In this document: positions 1-8,416 of the stretch, piece after piece
How positions within the stretch are numbered: position 1 is the stretch's first letter
Layout: the number at the start of each line of letters is the position of its first letter
NCBI GenBank assembly: GCA_016844955.1
Contig: JAERTH010000169.1
Span: forward strand, 1-38,790
Length of the DNA stretch: 38,790 nucleotides
Reading direction: 5' to 3'
From: Fidelibacterota bacterium
Lineage (GTDB): Bacteria > Fidelibacterota > UBA8477 > JABMPR01
The notes under the pieces: model-generated
The model's database searches: none
What the model was told of the DNA's origin: nothing
Seen by the model: only the letters and a program-made list of their open reading frames with translations
Program-made: the position numbers and the translations under genes

Positions 1-1
1 C

Positions 2-79
2 ATATATAATAATGAAGCTGTTCATTCATGGATACCTAAAAAGATAAAGCCCCAACGCGTAAGCACGGTGATTGTTTAA
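2..79 (+). CDS. Possible 3' end of an upstream gene (partial)
   Basis: One forward frame is open from base 2 to a TAA at 77-79, giving a 25-residue basic tail that contains NEAVHSWIPKKIKPQ. It reads like the C-terminus of a protein whose body lies upstream of the window, but it is too short to identify, and chance openness of this length is quite possible. The following ~100 bases are AT-rich and carry the candidate promoter for the porin-amt-PII unit. Confidence 0.25.
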   Translation: MYNNEAVHSWIPKKIKPQRVSTVIV

Positions 80-109
80 GAGTTTTTCATATATAAATTA
101 AAATTATAA

Positions 110-138
110 TTGACTTTTGTATTTATGCCTTATTAATT
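110..138 (+). promoter_or_regulatory. Candidate sigma70-like promoter for porin-amt-PII unit
   Basis: TTGACT at 110-115 is separated by 17 bases from TTAATT at 133-138 in an AT-rich stretch. The start codon at 183 lies about 45 bases downstream. The -10 match is modest, and no NtrC or sigma54 signature was recognised here, although the genes served are nitrogen-related. Confidence 0.3.
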
Positions 139-182
139 ACGGCTGTTAATGAAATGTGCCTAAATAGTTAAGGATGTCTGAG

Positions 183-788
183 ATGAAAGTTAAAAAAGTA
201 ATGTTCATGCTGTTAGTCCTGGGTCTGAGTAATCTGACTTATGGCCAGATGAGCATGGGTGTGGATGTGTTTAGTCGGTATGTCTGGCGTGGGACGGACT
301 ATGGGAACTCAGCCTCGGTTCAGCCTTCCATAGAATATGAAATGGGTGCAGTGACCATAGGTGCTTGGGGGGCATGGTCGGTAAGTGGTGCTACTGGTGG
401 TAATGAGAATGACGTTTATATATCCACCGCAGTGGGGCCAGTTGGGATTACCGTTACAGATTATTTCTTTCCTGCGTATGCAGGCAGCGATGATCTCTTC
501 ACCCTTGATAATCATATCATCGAACTTGCAGCAGCCATGGATCTCGGCCCCATTGCCACAACAGTTGCTTTCAATGTGAGTGGTGATGATGATAACTCAG
601 CATATCTGGAATTAGGGTACGGACCGGTTACTCTGGGAATGGGGAATGGCTTCTACACCATTGGAGATGATCCTGATTTTGGCGTGGTTAATATTGGTGT
701 GACCGCCAGTCGTGATATTTACTCCGTTTCATACATCCTTAACCCAGAGCAGGAAACGTCTTTCCTGGTATTTGGCTTCAGCCTCTAA
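183..788 (+). CDS. TorF-family putative outer-membrane porin
   Basis: This 201-residue exported protein starts at ATG 183. AAGGA at 170-174 is well placed for it, whereas an earlier in-frame ATG at 174 overlaps that ribosome site. An N-terminal signal peptide (MKVKKVMFMLLVLGLSNLTYG) is followed by short alternating polar and hydrophobic strands typical of a small beta-barrel. The DVFSRYVWRGTDYGN segment near mature residue 10 is characteristic of the TorF/Gcw_chp family. TorF-like proteins are often found beside ammonium channel and PII genes in other bacteria, and this one is 19 bases upstream of amt. A role in outer-membrane passage of small nitrogen compounds is inferred from context only. 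Confidence 0.75.
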   Translation: MKVKKVMFMLLVLGLSNLTYGQMSMGVDVFSRYVWRGTDYGNSASVQPSIEYEMGAVTIGAWGAWSVSGATGGNENDVYISTAVGPVGITVTDYFFPAYAGSDDLFTLDNHIIELAAAMDLGPIATTVAFNVSGDDDNSAYLELGYGPVTLGMGNGFYTIGDDPDFGVVNIGVTASRDIYSVSYILNPEQETSFLVFGFSL

Positions 789-807
789 TTCATTAAGGGA
801 GCTTATA

Positions 808-2094
808 ATGAAAAAAAAACATTTTTTCACCATTGCAGGCATGTTTGGTCTGACCTCCATGGTCTATGCCTCAGACGCTGTTAATGCTTACGCTATCGAT
901 AATTTTTTCCTGTTTATCTGTGCGGTCCTCGTCCTGTTTATGCAGGCCGGATTTGCCCTGTTGGAATCCGGGCTGAACAGTGCGAAGAACACGGTCAATA
1001 TCCTTTTCAAAAACATAGTTGATCTCAGTGCCGGCGCTTTACTGTTCTATTTCGTTGGCTACAGTCTCATGTATGCCCCAGAAGGGAATGGTATTCTGGC
1101 CTTTGCTGGATTTGGATTTATTGGCGATGCTGTAGAGCCGGGTGCCGGAGCCCTCAATCCCCAGATGAATTGGCTATTCCAGGTGGCTTTTGCTGCCACA
1201 GCTGCAACCATTGTCTCAGGCGCTGTGGCTGGTCGCATGAAGTTTTCAGCCTATCTCGTATACTCAGTTGTACTCACAGGACTGGTCTATCCCATTAGTG
1301 GTTATTGGAAATGGGGAGGCGGCTGGTTGGATGCCCTGGGGTTCTACGATTTTGCAGGATCACTTGTGGTTCACGCCCTGGGAGGGTTTGCCGGATTGGC
1401 AGGTGCTATTGTTTTGGGTCCACGACTGGGACGCTTTAAGCGCAACGGTGGATCTCGAGCCATGCCAGGTCACAGTTTGACCATCTCAACCCTGGGTGTT
1501 TTCATTTTGTGGGTTGGCTGGTACGGTTTTAATCCAGGGAGCCAGTTGGCCATCGTTGGTGTAGACAACACCAACGCGGTCATGCTCATAGCTGTTAACA
1601 CAACTTTAGCCGCTGCAGCCGGGGGTGTGATTGCCATGATGTTGGCCTGGTTTCTATTTAAAAAACCGGATTTATCAATGGCATTGAATGGAGTTTTAGC
1701 CGGGTTGGTAGCCATTACAGCCAATTGTGATTCCGTAACAAATGGTGAATCCATAATTATCGGTAGCATTGGAGGTATCCTGGTAGTGTCGGGAATAATT
1801 CTTCTGGAAAAATTACGCATTGATGATCCAGTGGGTGCCTGGCCAGTTCACGGCCTTAGCGGTATCTGGGGCGGTATTGCCACAGGCATCTTTGGTGGTC
1901 ACCCTCTGATGGCACAAATTATCGGATCGTTGGTAATTCCGCTCTGGGGCTTTGTTACCATGTTCGGCTTATTCAGCTTGTTGAAAGCTTTCAACTTTCT
2001 ACGCGTGTCAGAATCTGAGGAAATTCGTGGCCTGGATATCAGTGAACATCAGGAAGAAGCGTATGCCGGCTTCCAGATCTTTACAGTAGAGTAA
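808..2094 (+). CDS. amt: Ammonium transporter (Amt family)
   Basis: This is an inner-membrane channel for ammonium/ammonia, 428 residues, with a cleavable-looking signal sequence (MKKKHFFTIAGMFGLTSMVYAS) and about eleven hydrophobic helices. Family marks are FMQAGFALLESGLNSAKN (44-61), the pore twin histidines in SLVVHALGG (H189) and WPVHGLSG (H348), an aspartate at D181 before the first histidine, and the C-terminal GLDISEHQEEAYAGF signature that couples the channel to PII. The ATG at 808 is chosen because AAGGGAG at 795-801 precedes it; longer in-frame extension would run into the porin gene. It sits between the porin and the PII gene, 14 bases before the latter, so the three are probably co-transcribed. 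Confidence 0.95.
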   Translation: MKKKHFFTIAGMFGLTSMVYASDAVNAYAIDNFFLFICAVLVLFMQAGFALLESGLNSAKNTVNILFKNIVDLSAGALLFYFVGYSLMYAPEGNGILAFAGFGFIGDAVEPGAGALNPQMNWLFQVAFAATAATIVSGAVAGRMKFSAYLVYSVVLTGLVYPISGYWKWGGGWLDALGFYDFAGSLVVHALGGFAGLAGAIVLGPRLGRFKRNGGSRAMPGHSLTISTLGVFILWVGWYGFNPGSQLAIVGVDNTNAVMLIAVNTTLAAAAGGVIAMMLAWFLFKKPDLSMALNGVLAGLVAITANCDSVTNGESIIIGSIGGILVVSGIILLEKLRIDDPVGAWPVHGLSGIWGGIATGIFGGHPLMAQIIGSLVIPLWGFVTMFGLFSLLKAFNFLRVSESEEIRGLDISEHQEEAYAGFQIFTVE

Positions 2095-2108
2095 GAAGGA
2101 AAATTATT

Positions 2109-2453
2109 ATGAAACTTATAATTGCCATTATACAACCAGAAGAACTCCCTGATATCAAAGAGGAGTTGCTCAAAAAGCAGATATACAAATTCACAGTAAC
2201 CAATGCCAAGGGGCAGGGCAAAGAGATACCCATGACTGAGGTCTACCGCGGTATTTCTCATGAAATAACACTGCTCAATAAAGTGCGTCTGGAGATTGCG
2301 GTGAACGATGAATATGTGGATGCCGTTATTGAAGCCATCACCACAGTGGCTAAGAACCATGATGATCTGGGGCGTGGAAAAATCTTTGTGCTTCCCGTGG
2401 AGCAGGTCATCCGTATCAGAACCGGTGAAACCGGACCAGATGCCATTGGATAA
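2109..2453 (+). CDS. PII-family nitrogen regulatory protein with altered T-loop
   Basis: This 114-residue PII trimer subunit opens with MKLIIAIIQPEELPDIKEEL and ends with the GKIFVLPVEQVIRIRTGE signature. Such proteins bind ATP/ADP and 2-oxoglutarate and block Amt by inserting the T-loop into the pore; the position directly after amt fits this. Counting from Met1, the T-loop reads GKEIPMTEVYRGISHE. E39 stands where canonical PII has the Mg-coordinating Gln39, and H51 stands where GlnB/GlnK have the uridylylated Tyr51. Lys58 is kept. The B-loop (AKNHDDLGRGKIF) is one residue longer than the usual TGkiGDGK form. It is therefore PII-like, but probably not uridylylated at position 51, and its 2-oxoglutarate response may differ. 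GlnK is the nearest role; I leave the symbol empty. Confidence 0.88.
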   Translation: MKLIIAIIQPEELPDIKEELLKKQIYKFTVTNAKGQGKEIPMTEVYRGISHEITLLNKVRLEIAVNDEYVDAVIEAITTVAKNHDDLGRGKIFVLPVEQVIRIRTGETGPDAIG

Positions 2454-2505
2454 ACTATAGTCTTCATACCTAACAAGTGCCATCTCCCCGGTGGCACACT
2501 CCTCA

Positions 2506-2534
2506 GCAAGAGCCCGAAGTAAGCGGGCTCTTGC
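2506..2534 (+). terminator. Hairpin terminator after the PII gene
   Basis: GCAAGAGCCCG (2506-2516) and CGGGCTCTTGC (2524-2534) form a perfect 11-bp stem with a 7-base loop. The following GCTTTCTGT has only a weak U-tract, so termination may be partial. A shorter GTGCCA/TGGCAC dyad lies just upstream around 2477-2497. Confidence 0.6.
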
Positions 2535-2709
2535 GCTTTCTGTAAGCGCATCCAACCTGATAAGGCTTGAATTTTCATGTCCCGCAGTACAATTTCCAGC
2601 ACAATGCCATATTGGTGTGCGAGCGGGAATTATTTTTATGGTTCAGAAATTGCCATAATATCCTACCGTCAAATACCAAGTACGACCCAAACAAGAAAGT
2701 GAGTTTCCT

Positions 2710-3075
2710 TTGTCAGGCGTAAAAGATTACAACGAAATGGTTGAGCTGTATAATCAAATGGTCGCAACTATCCCTGAAGTGGTGCGTAGAGGCAAGACCA
2801 TGCCCTACACCTCCCTAAATGGGAATATGTTTAGCTTTCTGTCAAAGGATGGAAAAATTTCCTTACGCTTTAACAAAACAGAGCAGGCAGAGTTTATGGA
2901 AGAACACCAGGCTGAACTCTCCATTCAATACAACTCTGTAATGCAGGGCTACGCCGTTGTACCCGAAACCATAATCAATGATAGTGATTTGTTGTATAAG
3001 TATTTTAGGGTGAGCTACGAGAATGCAAAAACACTGAAACCCAAGCCCACCAAGAAAAGTCCAAAAAAGAAATAA
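2710..3075 (+). CDS. TfoX N-terminal-domain-like protein
   Basis: This is a 121-residue cytosolic protein with a TTG start (2710) and a very basic C-terminal tail (KPKPTKKSPKKK). The centre, TSLNGNMFSFLSKDGKISLRF (about 35-55), followed by a YAVVPETIINDSDLLYKYF segment, follows the TfoX N-terminal/YjbR-like layout (glycine-rich strand, 'MFAfl-dg-lyLr', then 'y-evPe-ll-d-d-L--w'). That fold occurs in the competence regulator Sxy/TfoX and in many small proteins of unknown role. No strong ribosome site precedes the TTG; an internal ATG at 2737 would shorten it by nine residues. It ends 19 bases before the histidine kinase, so it may share its transcript. Function is unknown. Confidence 0.6.
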   Translation: MSGVKDYNEMVELYNQMVATIPEVVRRGKTMPYTSLNGNMFSFLSKDGKISLRFNKTEQAEFMEEHQAELSIQYNSVMQGYAVVPETIINDSDLLYKYFRVSYENAKTLKPKPTKKSPKKK

Positions 3076-3094
3076 AACCCAAAGCACCGCTCTC

Positions 3095-4510
3095 ATGCGT
3101 CTAAGCCCCAAAGTCATCCTCCTGGTTCTCAGTGTTCTGCTGGTGTCAATGAGTCTCCTATCCATTCCGCTGTACTGGTATTCAAGAGCAGCGCTGGATG
3201 AAGAGCTTGGAGAGCAACTGAAGCGCATCAGTGCCATTGTCAGTTACTCTCTGGATAAAGACATGATTCGGACGCTCAATGAGGAACCCGGCTTACAGGG
3301 CATTCGGCGACATGTCGAAGGGGCTTTAACCGGGTTTGCTGTCAGTGGTATTGAGGGATTGACCTTGTACAAACAGGATGGCAGTATCCTGGCTCAGGAG
3401 CAAAAACTACAAAAACATATCGCCCGTCTATCACCAGCTCTCCCCGGTTTGCTCACACTCGAAAATGATATTGATCCCGTGGTTTCTGAAATTTATGAGT
3501 TGGATGATGGTCGTCATGTGAAAGCAGTGGCGTTGCCGCTAAATCTTGGTGCAAATGAAAAGGTAATCCTGGTGGTCTGGGCGGGTGCCAGTTATATGGG
3601 CATCATCCAGCAAATGCAGGGCAGTCTATTATGGATTTTCCTGGCTGCCGTCGTGGTGGCCGTGGCACTTACCCTGGTCTTCTCTCAGTCCCTTATTCGA
3701 CCCGTACGTGCCCTGTCACAATACGCAGGAGCCATACAATCCAACATTAATTCCGAACCTGTATTCCTGAACCGGAGCGATGAATTTGGTGAATTGAATC
3801 AATCGTTGGTGGAAATGCATGAGGAAATCAAAAAGCAGGAGGAGAGCGCTCGACAACTCCTGGCTGGTATTGCTCACGAGATAAAAAATCCTCTGGGTGG
3901 AATGGAAATATACAGCGGTCTGCTCGAAGATGAGCTTACACAACTCGCAAGCCAAGAAGGGCAGGACGCTGATAGCTATCTACGCAAGATTAGGGTGGAA
4001 CTCCAACACTTAAAACAGATCGTCCAGGAATACCTGGATTATGCACGTCCCCTGAAAAGTGTCATTGAATCCGTCAAGCTCAGTGAGATTTTTGAGAATG
4101 TTCAGGCGCTGTTAAAACCGGAACTTGATACCCAGAACCAATCCATAACCATGACCGGAGATGCCCGTTTACTGGCCGACCGTTCCAAACTTCACCGGGT
4201 TTTTCTTAACCTCCTACAGAATGGCCTTACTGCAGCGGGAAAAAATGCGCAATTAAAGATCACAATTGAAAGTGACCGCTCAACTGTGAACATCTATTTC
4301 GAAGACAATGGTTCCGGGATACCGGAAGCAGACCAGGAGCGCATTTTTGAGCCCTACTTTTCCACCCATGATCGTGGTTACGGTCTGGGACTTTCCATTG
4401 TTCGCAGCATTGTGGGGGAATTGAGTGGCACAATAGTTGTCCAAAAGAGCAGCGAAACAGGCACCATTTTTAAAGTAAGTCTGCCTAAAAAGGAAGTTTT
4501 GGAAAAGTGA
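3095..4510 (+). CDS. Membrane sensor histidine kinase
   Basis: This 471-residue two-component sensor has transmembrane helix 1 at about 8-28, an extracytoplasmic sensor region at about 30-168, transmembrane helix 2 at about 177-197, and a HAMP linker (IRPVRALSQYAGAI, 201-). The dimerisation helix carries the phosphoaccepting His261 in AHEIKNPLGG. The ATPase domain has its N-box near LLQNGLTAAG (373-382) and G-boxes EDNGSGIP (403-410) and GYGLGLSI (428-435). The 'HEIKNPL' box and the NtrC-type partner place it with NtrB/AtoS/ZraS-like kinases. The signal sensed cannot be read from the sequence. No Shine-Dalgarno is obvious before ATG 3095. Its stop codon overlaps the GTG start of the regulator, so the pair is translationally coupled. 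Confidence 0.93.
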   Translation: MRLSPKVILLVLSVLLVSMSLLSIPLYWYSRAALDEELGEQLKRISAIVSYSLDKDMIRTLNEEPGLQGIRRHVEGALTGFAVSGIEGLTLYKQDGSILAQEQKLQKHIARLSPALPGLLTLENDIDPVVSEIYELDDGRHVKAVALPLNLGANEKVILVVWAGASYMGIIQQMQGSLLWIFLAAVVVAVALTLVFSQSLIRPVRALSQYAGAIQSNINSEPVFLNRSDEFGELNQSLVEMHEEIKKQEESARQLLAGIAHEIKNPLGGMEIYSGLLEDELTQLASQEGQDADSYLRKIRVELQHLKQIVQEYLDYARPLKSVIESVKLSEIFENVQALLKPELDTQNQSITMTGDARLLADRSKLHRVFLNLLQNGLTAAGKNAQLKITIESDRSTVNIYFEDNGSGIPEADQERIFEPYFSTHDRGYGLGLSIVRSIVGELSGTIVVQKSSETGTIFKVSLPKKEVLEK

Positions 4511-5874
4511 AACCACTTGTACTGGTCATCGAGGACGATCAAACCATGCGTGAAGGCATTGCCACCGTATTGGGTAAATCAGGTTACTCAGTTGAGACGG
4601 CTGAGGATGGCCTCGTGGGTGCAGAGAAATTTCGGCAGGTCAAACCCCACCTGGTTATCACTGATCTCAAACTACCGGGTAAAACCGGGATGCATTTACT
4701 CCAGGAATTTCTGGATCAACGCCCTGATGTCCCCATTATCCTCATTTCAGCTTTTGGCACCATTGATCTGGCCGTGAATGCCCTCAAGCTAGGTGCCCGT
4801 GATTTTATCGCAAAACCCTTCTCCATCGATGAGCTGAAATCAAAGGTGGCCTACATTTTTGAAGATCAAAAGCCGAAGCCAATTAAAAAGACTCCTGAAA
4901 CGGAGCACTTTCATGGTCTGGTAGGATCCTCTGAACACATGCAGCAGCTCATCGGACAGATTAAGCAAATTGCTGGTGCTGACAGCCCGGTACTCATAAC
5001 GGGTGAAAGTGGAACCGGCAAAGAGGTGATTGCTCGGGCTATTCACCTGGAGAGTGCCCGCAAAGATCAGGAGATGGTCGCTGTCAACTGTAGCGCCCTG
5101 ACAGACACCTTGCTTGAGAGTGAGTTGTTTGGTCATGAAAAAGGTGCTTTTACCGGGGCCGTACGTCAACATAAAGGAATTTTTGAGCATGCCCATGGTG
5201 GGACCATTCTCCTGGATGAAATCGGTGACATATCTCCTCAGTTGCAGGTAAAATTATTGAGGGTTTTGCAGGATCAGACCTTTCAGCGCGTGGGTGGAAC
5301 AGAGACGGTTGCGGTTGATGTGCGTGTTATCGCAGCTACCAATCGTGATCTGGAAACCGCCATGGAGGAGCAACGCTTTCGTGAGGATTTATTCTTTCGA
5401 TTAAATGTACTGCCCCTCACCATTCCTGCGCTTCGCCAGCGACCGGAGGATGTTCCGGAACTGGTCATGCATTTTATCCAGAAGAAATGCCAACGATTGG
5501 ACAGAGTAGTCCCAGAGGTAGGTCCTAAAACCATGGAAAAGCTCAGCGCTTATGAGTGGCCGGGTAACATTCGTGAACTGGAAAATTTCCTGGAAAGACT
5601 GCTCATATTTACTGAAGGAGATGAGATTCGCGCCGACCAGGTTTATTTTGGAAATGGACGCAGAAAAACTGCCATTAAAAGTGGTAAACTCAATGATGTC
5701 ATGGAACAAACTGAGCAGGATTTAATCCGGGAGGCTCTGCAGTGGGCTCAGGGAGTCAAACAGAAGGCTGCGCGGAAACTTGGTATCAAAACCAGCACCT
5801 TGTATTACAAGATGGAAAAATATAAGCTTTTTGATGAGTTTGGTGGGAAACACCGCTCTGGAGAAGAGACCTGA
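4507..5874 (+). CDS. NtrC-family sigma54-dependent response regulator
   Basis: This 455-residue regulator starts at GTG 4507, 4 bases inside the kinase gene, with AAGGAAG upstream. The receiver domain (1-120) has the acidic pair ED at 9-10, phosphoacceptor D53 and K103. The AAA+ domain (about 136-375) has Walker A GESGTGKE (166-173), the sigma54-contacting GAFTGA loop (213-218), Walker B LLDEIGD (235-241) and the WPGNIRELEN motif (351-360). A Fis-type helix-turn-helix lies at about 416-441 (QKAARKLGIKTSTLYYKM). All catalytic elements are intact, so it should activate sigma54 promoters. Targets are not known; candidates in this window are the envelope genes downstream and the sigma54-like site at 8537. 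Confidence 0.95.
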   Translation: MKPLVLVIEDDQTMREGIATVLGKSGYSVETAEDGLVGAEKFRQVKPHLVITDLKLPGKTGMHLLQEFLDQRPDVPIILISAFGTIDLAVNALKLGARDFIAKPFSIDELKSKVAYIFEDQKPKPIKKTPETEHFHGLVGSSEHMQQLIGQIKQIAGADSPVLITGESGTGKEVIARAIHLESARKDQEMVAVNCSALTDTLLESELFGHEKGAFTGAVRQHKGIFEHAHGGTILLDEIGDISPQLQVKLLRVLQDQTFQRVGGTETVAVDVRVIAATNRDLETAMEEQRFREDLFFRLNVLPLTIPALRQRPEDVPELVMHFIQKKCQRLDRVVPEVGPKTMEKLSAYEWPGNIRELENFLERLLIFTEGDEIRADQVYFGNGRRKTAIKSGKLNDVMEQTEQDLIREALQWAQGVKQKAARKLGIKTSTLYYKMEKYKLFDEFGGKHRSGEET

Positions 5875-5876
5875 AC

Positions 5877-6839
5877 ATGAAGTTTATTCCCCGCATATCC
5901 CTGCTGGCGGTAATGTTCTTTTTTATCAGTGTCTCCAGCGCTCAAGAACTTGTCTCTGCCTGGCAGGCCTATCTGAAGACCAATAACCGGATAACTCAAC
6001 TACAGGAAAAACAGCATATCTTGTTGGCAGAACAGCAGCAGGTAAACCAGGAAATCGGACAATTAAAAAAGTCCGCTGCCTGGTACAATGCCTGGCTAAA
6101 CAAGTGGCTCCTCAGTGGGTATACCAATCGACAATTGCAATTGACTGACTCACTTCAGGTTATAGGGACTGATCTTAATAGGCTTAACATCACACTGGCC
6201 AGGGAGCAGCTTCTTTTAATGCAAGCCTATGAATCCATTCTTGCCTCGGTGGATGATGCTGGCATGTTGTCGGCCCAGGATCAGGAAACAACACTTCGTG
6301 TGGGGAGATGGCTAAGTGCCTTGCCTGATAATGAAGTTTCATTGCCGGATTATCACTACCTCGTAGGAGAGCATTATCCCAATCAGGATATCCGTCACCT
6401 GGTGCTGGCTGATCTGCAAATTCTCCTGGTGAAAAAGATAGCTCAGCTTGACTCACTCCTGGTGGAACGAAACAGGGCAGATCAGCTGGCAAATAGATTG
6501 GCTGCCTTCCATGAAGACTTGGGGCTGCAAATGGAAGTTGAACAGGATGTTCAGACACGAGATCAGGATGGTCAACCGCAAGCATTGTCGGCCTGGGGTG
6601 GTGCTCCTGGTTTTGCCGATGCAATGGACGACCGTTATGACAGTGAGTCAACTGTGCAAGTTGGAACAGAACTCACCACTAACGGCGATGCAGTGACATT
6701 AAGCGGTCGTAGAAGCACTTTAGAAGCCGGCTCAGCCAATACGATGACCTCTACAAATCCAAACTATCTGGAATCAAAAAGGAATGAATACCTCAAGCTT
6801 CTGGCTGAGATTGAAGTGGAACTGAGACCTGCACAGTGA
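5877..6839 (+). CDS. Exported coiled-coil protein of unknown function
   Basis: I do not recognise a family. The 320-residue product starts at ATG 5877, two bases after the regulator, with GGAGAAGAG upstream. It has a signal peptide (MKFIPRISLLAVMFFFISVSSA, likely cut before QE). Residues about 30-160 are strongly helical and rich in Q, L, E and N with heptad-like spacing (TQLQEKQHILLAEQQQVNQE), suggesting a periplasmic coiled coil. A low-complexity polar stretch rich in D, S and T follows (about 220-295), and a short terminal helix ends the protein (YLKLLAEIEVEL). No lipobox and no further transmembrane helix are seen. Its tight linkage to the kinase-regulator pair suggests an envelope role as an accessory or target of that system; this is inference. 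Confidence 0.75.
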   Translation: MKFIPRISLLAVMFFFISVSSAQELVSAWQAYLKTNNRITQLQEKQHILLAEQQQVNQEIGQLKKSAAWYNAWLNKWLLSGYTNRQLQLTDSLQVIGTDLNRLNITLAREQLLLMQAYESILASVDDAGMLSAQDQETTLRVGRWLSALPDNEVSLPDYHYLVGEHYPNQDIRHLVLADLQILLVKKIAQLDSLLVERNRADQLANRLAAFHEDLGLQMEVEQDVQTRDQDGQPQALSAWGGAPGFADAMDDRYDSESTVQVGTELTTNGDAVTLSGRRSTLEAGSANTMTSTNPNYLESKRNEYLKLLAEIEVELRPAQ

Positions 6840-6872
6840 TCCCAAATCTTGCCAACTCTAGTTGATGTGAAT

Positions 6873-7913
6873 ATGAAAACTTATTGCCTCGTTTCCACAG
6901 CATTACTGCTCATCGGAATCTGCCGTGCTGAAACCCAGTTCGAGACCCAATTTAATCTAGCCAGCTATCATGATTCAAACCCGCGAGAGTATCTGACAAA
7001 CCCAAAAGGAGCTCAGGGATTAAAGGCTAAAGGTTGCCTGAAGTTTAATCAGAAGCGCTCCCGAATGCTTGGCTATGGTTCCTTCATCGGTCAGGGTTTT
7101 CTTGAACCCGGACCAACCCATGGAAGCAAATTCATCATCAACGCTGAAACAGGACTAAATTTCACTTTGGGGCCGGGGTTAAAACTAATCGGGTCTCTCG
7201 AAACCTTCCAAAAAATGTATGTTTATGATCTCAGACGATCAGGGTGGAATAGCGTTGAAGTCTTTCTCTCCAAGGCCGGTAAGCAAAACCGCTATGGGAA
7301 ACTTGGATATGCATTGAGGGGAGATAGAATTGACTATGGTTCTCTCCTACAATTTTCAGAGCAGAAGCTGTTTCTAAATATGAATCGCTTCCTCACTCCC
7401 CACCTGTTTGGAGAAATGACACTTAGTGGTGGTCAGGTGAATTTTAAAGATATTCCAGCAAGTATTTTCAATCGCGATATCCTCACCCTCTTAAGCGATC
7501 AAAAACAGGAGGACCAGTTCTGGCAAGTATTGATACACCTGCGATTTATTCACAGATTTATATATGGATTTTCACTCAGCTATGAGGATGTAAGTTCCAA
7601 TAGTGTTGTAGCGGAATCTGACAATTTAATTGCTCGGCTCTATGCCTCGGGTGCAGTGGGTAAGCATTATTTTATTCATGCGGTGATCCAGGGGATGAAT
7701 AAAAATTATGATCACCCTGGCAATGTGAATGTAGGAAGCGATCCTGACCTGGAAGAGCGCATACAGAATCAATTTCATCTCCAGCTTGAACGTGTATTGG
7801 CCAATGATAATATCATCTATTTCCAGTACAGTTATCTCAAGAACGAAACCTTGATCTCCAATTGGTTTTATGAAAAGAATCAATTTGAAGTGGGTGTGAA
7901 ACTGGAAATTTGA
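6873..7913 (+). CDS. Predicted outer-membrane beta-barrel protein, unknown function
   Basis: I choose ATG 6873 (346 residues) because it places the signal peptide MKTYCLVSTALLLIGICRAE at the N-terminus; an earlier in-frame TTG at 6849 would add eight residues before it. The mature part is made of repeated short amphipathic strands with aromatic girdles (for example KLGYALRGDRIDYGS and FIYGFSLSYEDVS) and ends in the terminal strand FEVGVKLEI. All of this is typical of a beta-barrel of roughly 14-18 strands. No specific family is recognised. It follows the coiled-coil gene by 33 bases in the same direction, completing a kinase, regulator, periplasmic protein, barrel block. Confidence 0.65.
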   Translation: MKTYCLVSTALLLIGICRAETQFETQFNLASYHDSNPREYLTNPKGAQGLKAKGCLKFNQKRSRMLGYGSFIGQGFLEPGPTHGSKFIINAETGLNFTLGPGLKLIGSLETFQKMYVYDLRRSGWNSVEVFLSKAGKQNRYGKLGYALRGDRIDYGSLLQFSEQKLFLNMNRFLTPHLFGEMTLSGGQVNFKDIPASIFNRDILTLLSDQKQEDQFWQVLIHLRFIHRFIYGFSLSYEDVSSNSVVAESDNLIARLYASGAVGKHYFIHAVIQGMNKNYDHPGNVNVGSDPDLEERIQNQFHLQLERVLANDNIIYFQYSYLKNETLISNWFYEKNQFEVGVKLEI

Positions 7914-7938
7914 AACAGAGTAACCTCTTTCCTTGACC

Positions 7939-7974
7939 CGTCTTTGCGAGGAGCAAAGCGACGTGGCAATCTCC
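7939..7974. repeat. REP-like palindromic intergenic repeat
   Basis: CGTCTTTGCGAGGAGCAAAG followed by CGACGTGGCAATCTCC closely resembles the dispersed intergenic repeat of the form CGTCATTGCGAGGAGCGAAGCG... seen between genes in many bacterial genomes. TTTGC and GCAAA flank GAGGA as a small hairpin. Only one copy is in this window, so its dispersal here is not shown. Confidence 0.5.
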
Positions 7975-8070
7975 AAAATTATTCAACTCATAAACTTTTA
8001 ACAACGAATCAAACGAAACTTACGAATAAAGGTATTTGATTTACTCTGGTAAATGTTGGTATCATTGTAC

Positions 8071-8206
8071 GTCATCCTGCCTGCCAGGTCGAAGCTCAAC
8101 GAGCATAGACTGGAGCATCGCGAAGTATCTAGCCCCTAATCGAGACTGATGACAAATTAGTGATTGCGGCGCAGGAGCAAGATTCTTCACTTCATTCAGA
8201 ATGACA
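8071..8206. repeat. MITE-like element with imperfect terminal inverted repeats
   Basis: The unit begins GTCATCCTG (8071-8079) and ends CAGAATGAC (8198-8206), which are inverted copies with one mismatch. Inner parts (GCGAAGTATCT near 8120; AAGATTCTTCACTTCATTCA near 8180) also resemble each other in inverted orientation and match the general form of the 'GTCATTCTGA...GAAGAATCT' elements found in intergenic DNA of many bacteria. It holds no open reading frame. Confidence 0.45.
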
Positions 8207-8398
8207 GACACAGCAAAGTCAGAGTGTTAAGAGGGATGAAAGTTGAAACTTGAAATTTGGGAATCCCTAAACTCGATTTGTGTGAATTTGTCCAATTGGT
8301 GCCATTCGTGTCTAAAGCAAATTGGAGTTTGAATTCAGCAATGCGCAACCGTGGGACCCGCCCAATTCATAGATTCCAGCCTCAACAAATTGAAAGAA

Positions 8399-8416
8399 GT
8401 TTCAGAAATCTGAAAC
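8399..8416. repeat. Perfect 7-bp inverted repeat
   Basis: GTTTCAG (8399-8405) and CTGAAAC (8410-8416) flank AAAT. It lies about 190 bases upstream of the VWA lipoprotein start. It could be a hairpin or a regulator site for an activator acting at a distance; nothing decides between these. Confidence 0.35.

Noticed and set aside
2492..2498. TGGCACA, a perfect sigma54 -24 element after the PII gene
   Set aside because: No TTGC -12 element lies at the required spacing (the GC is displaced), and the site overlaps a terminator region.
2049..2555. Minus-strand open frame of 168 codons over the PII gene
   Set aside because: It is antisense to amt and PII coding sequence and to the terminator hairpin. 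Its translation has no family resemblance.
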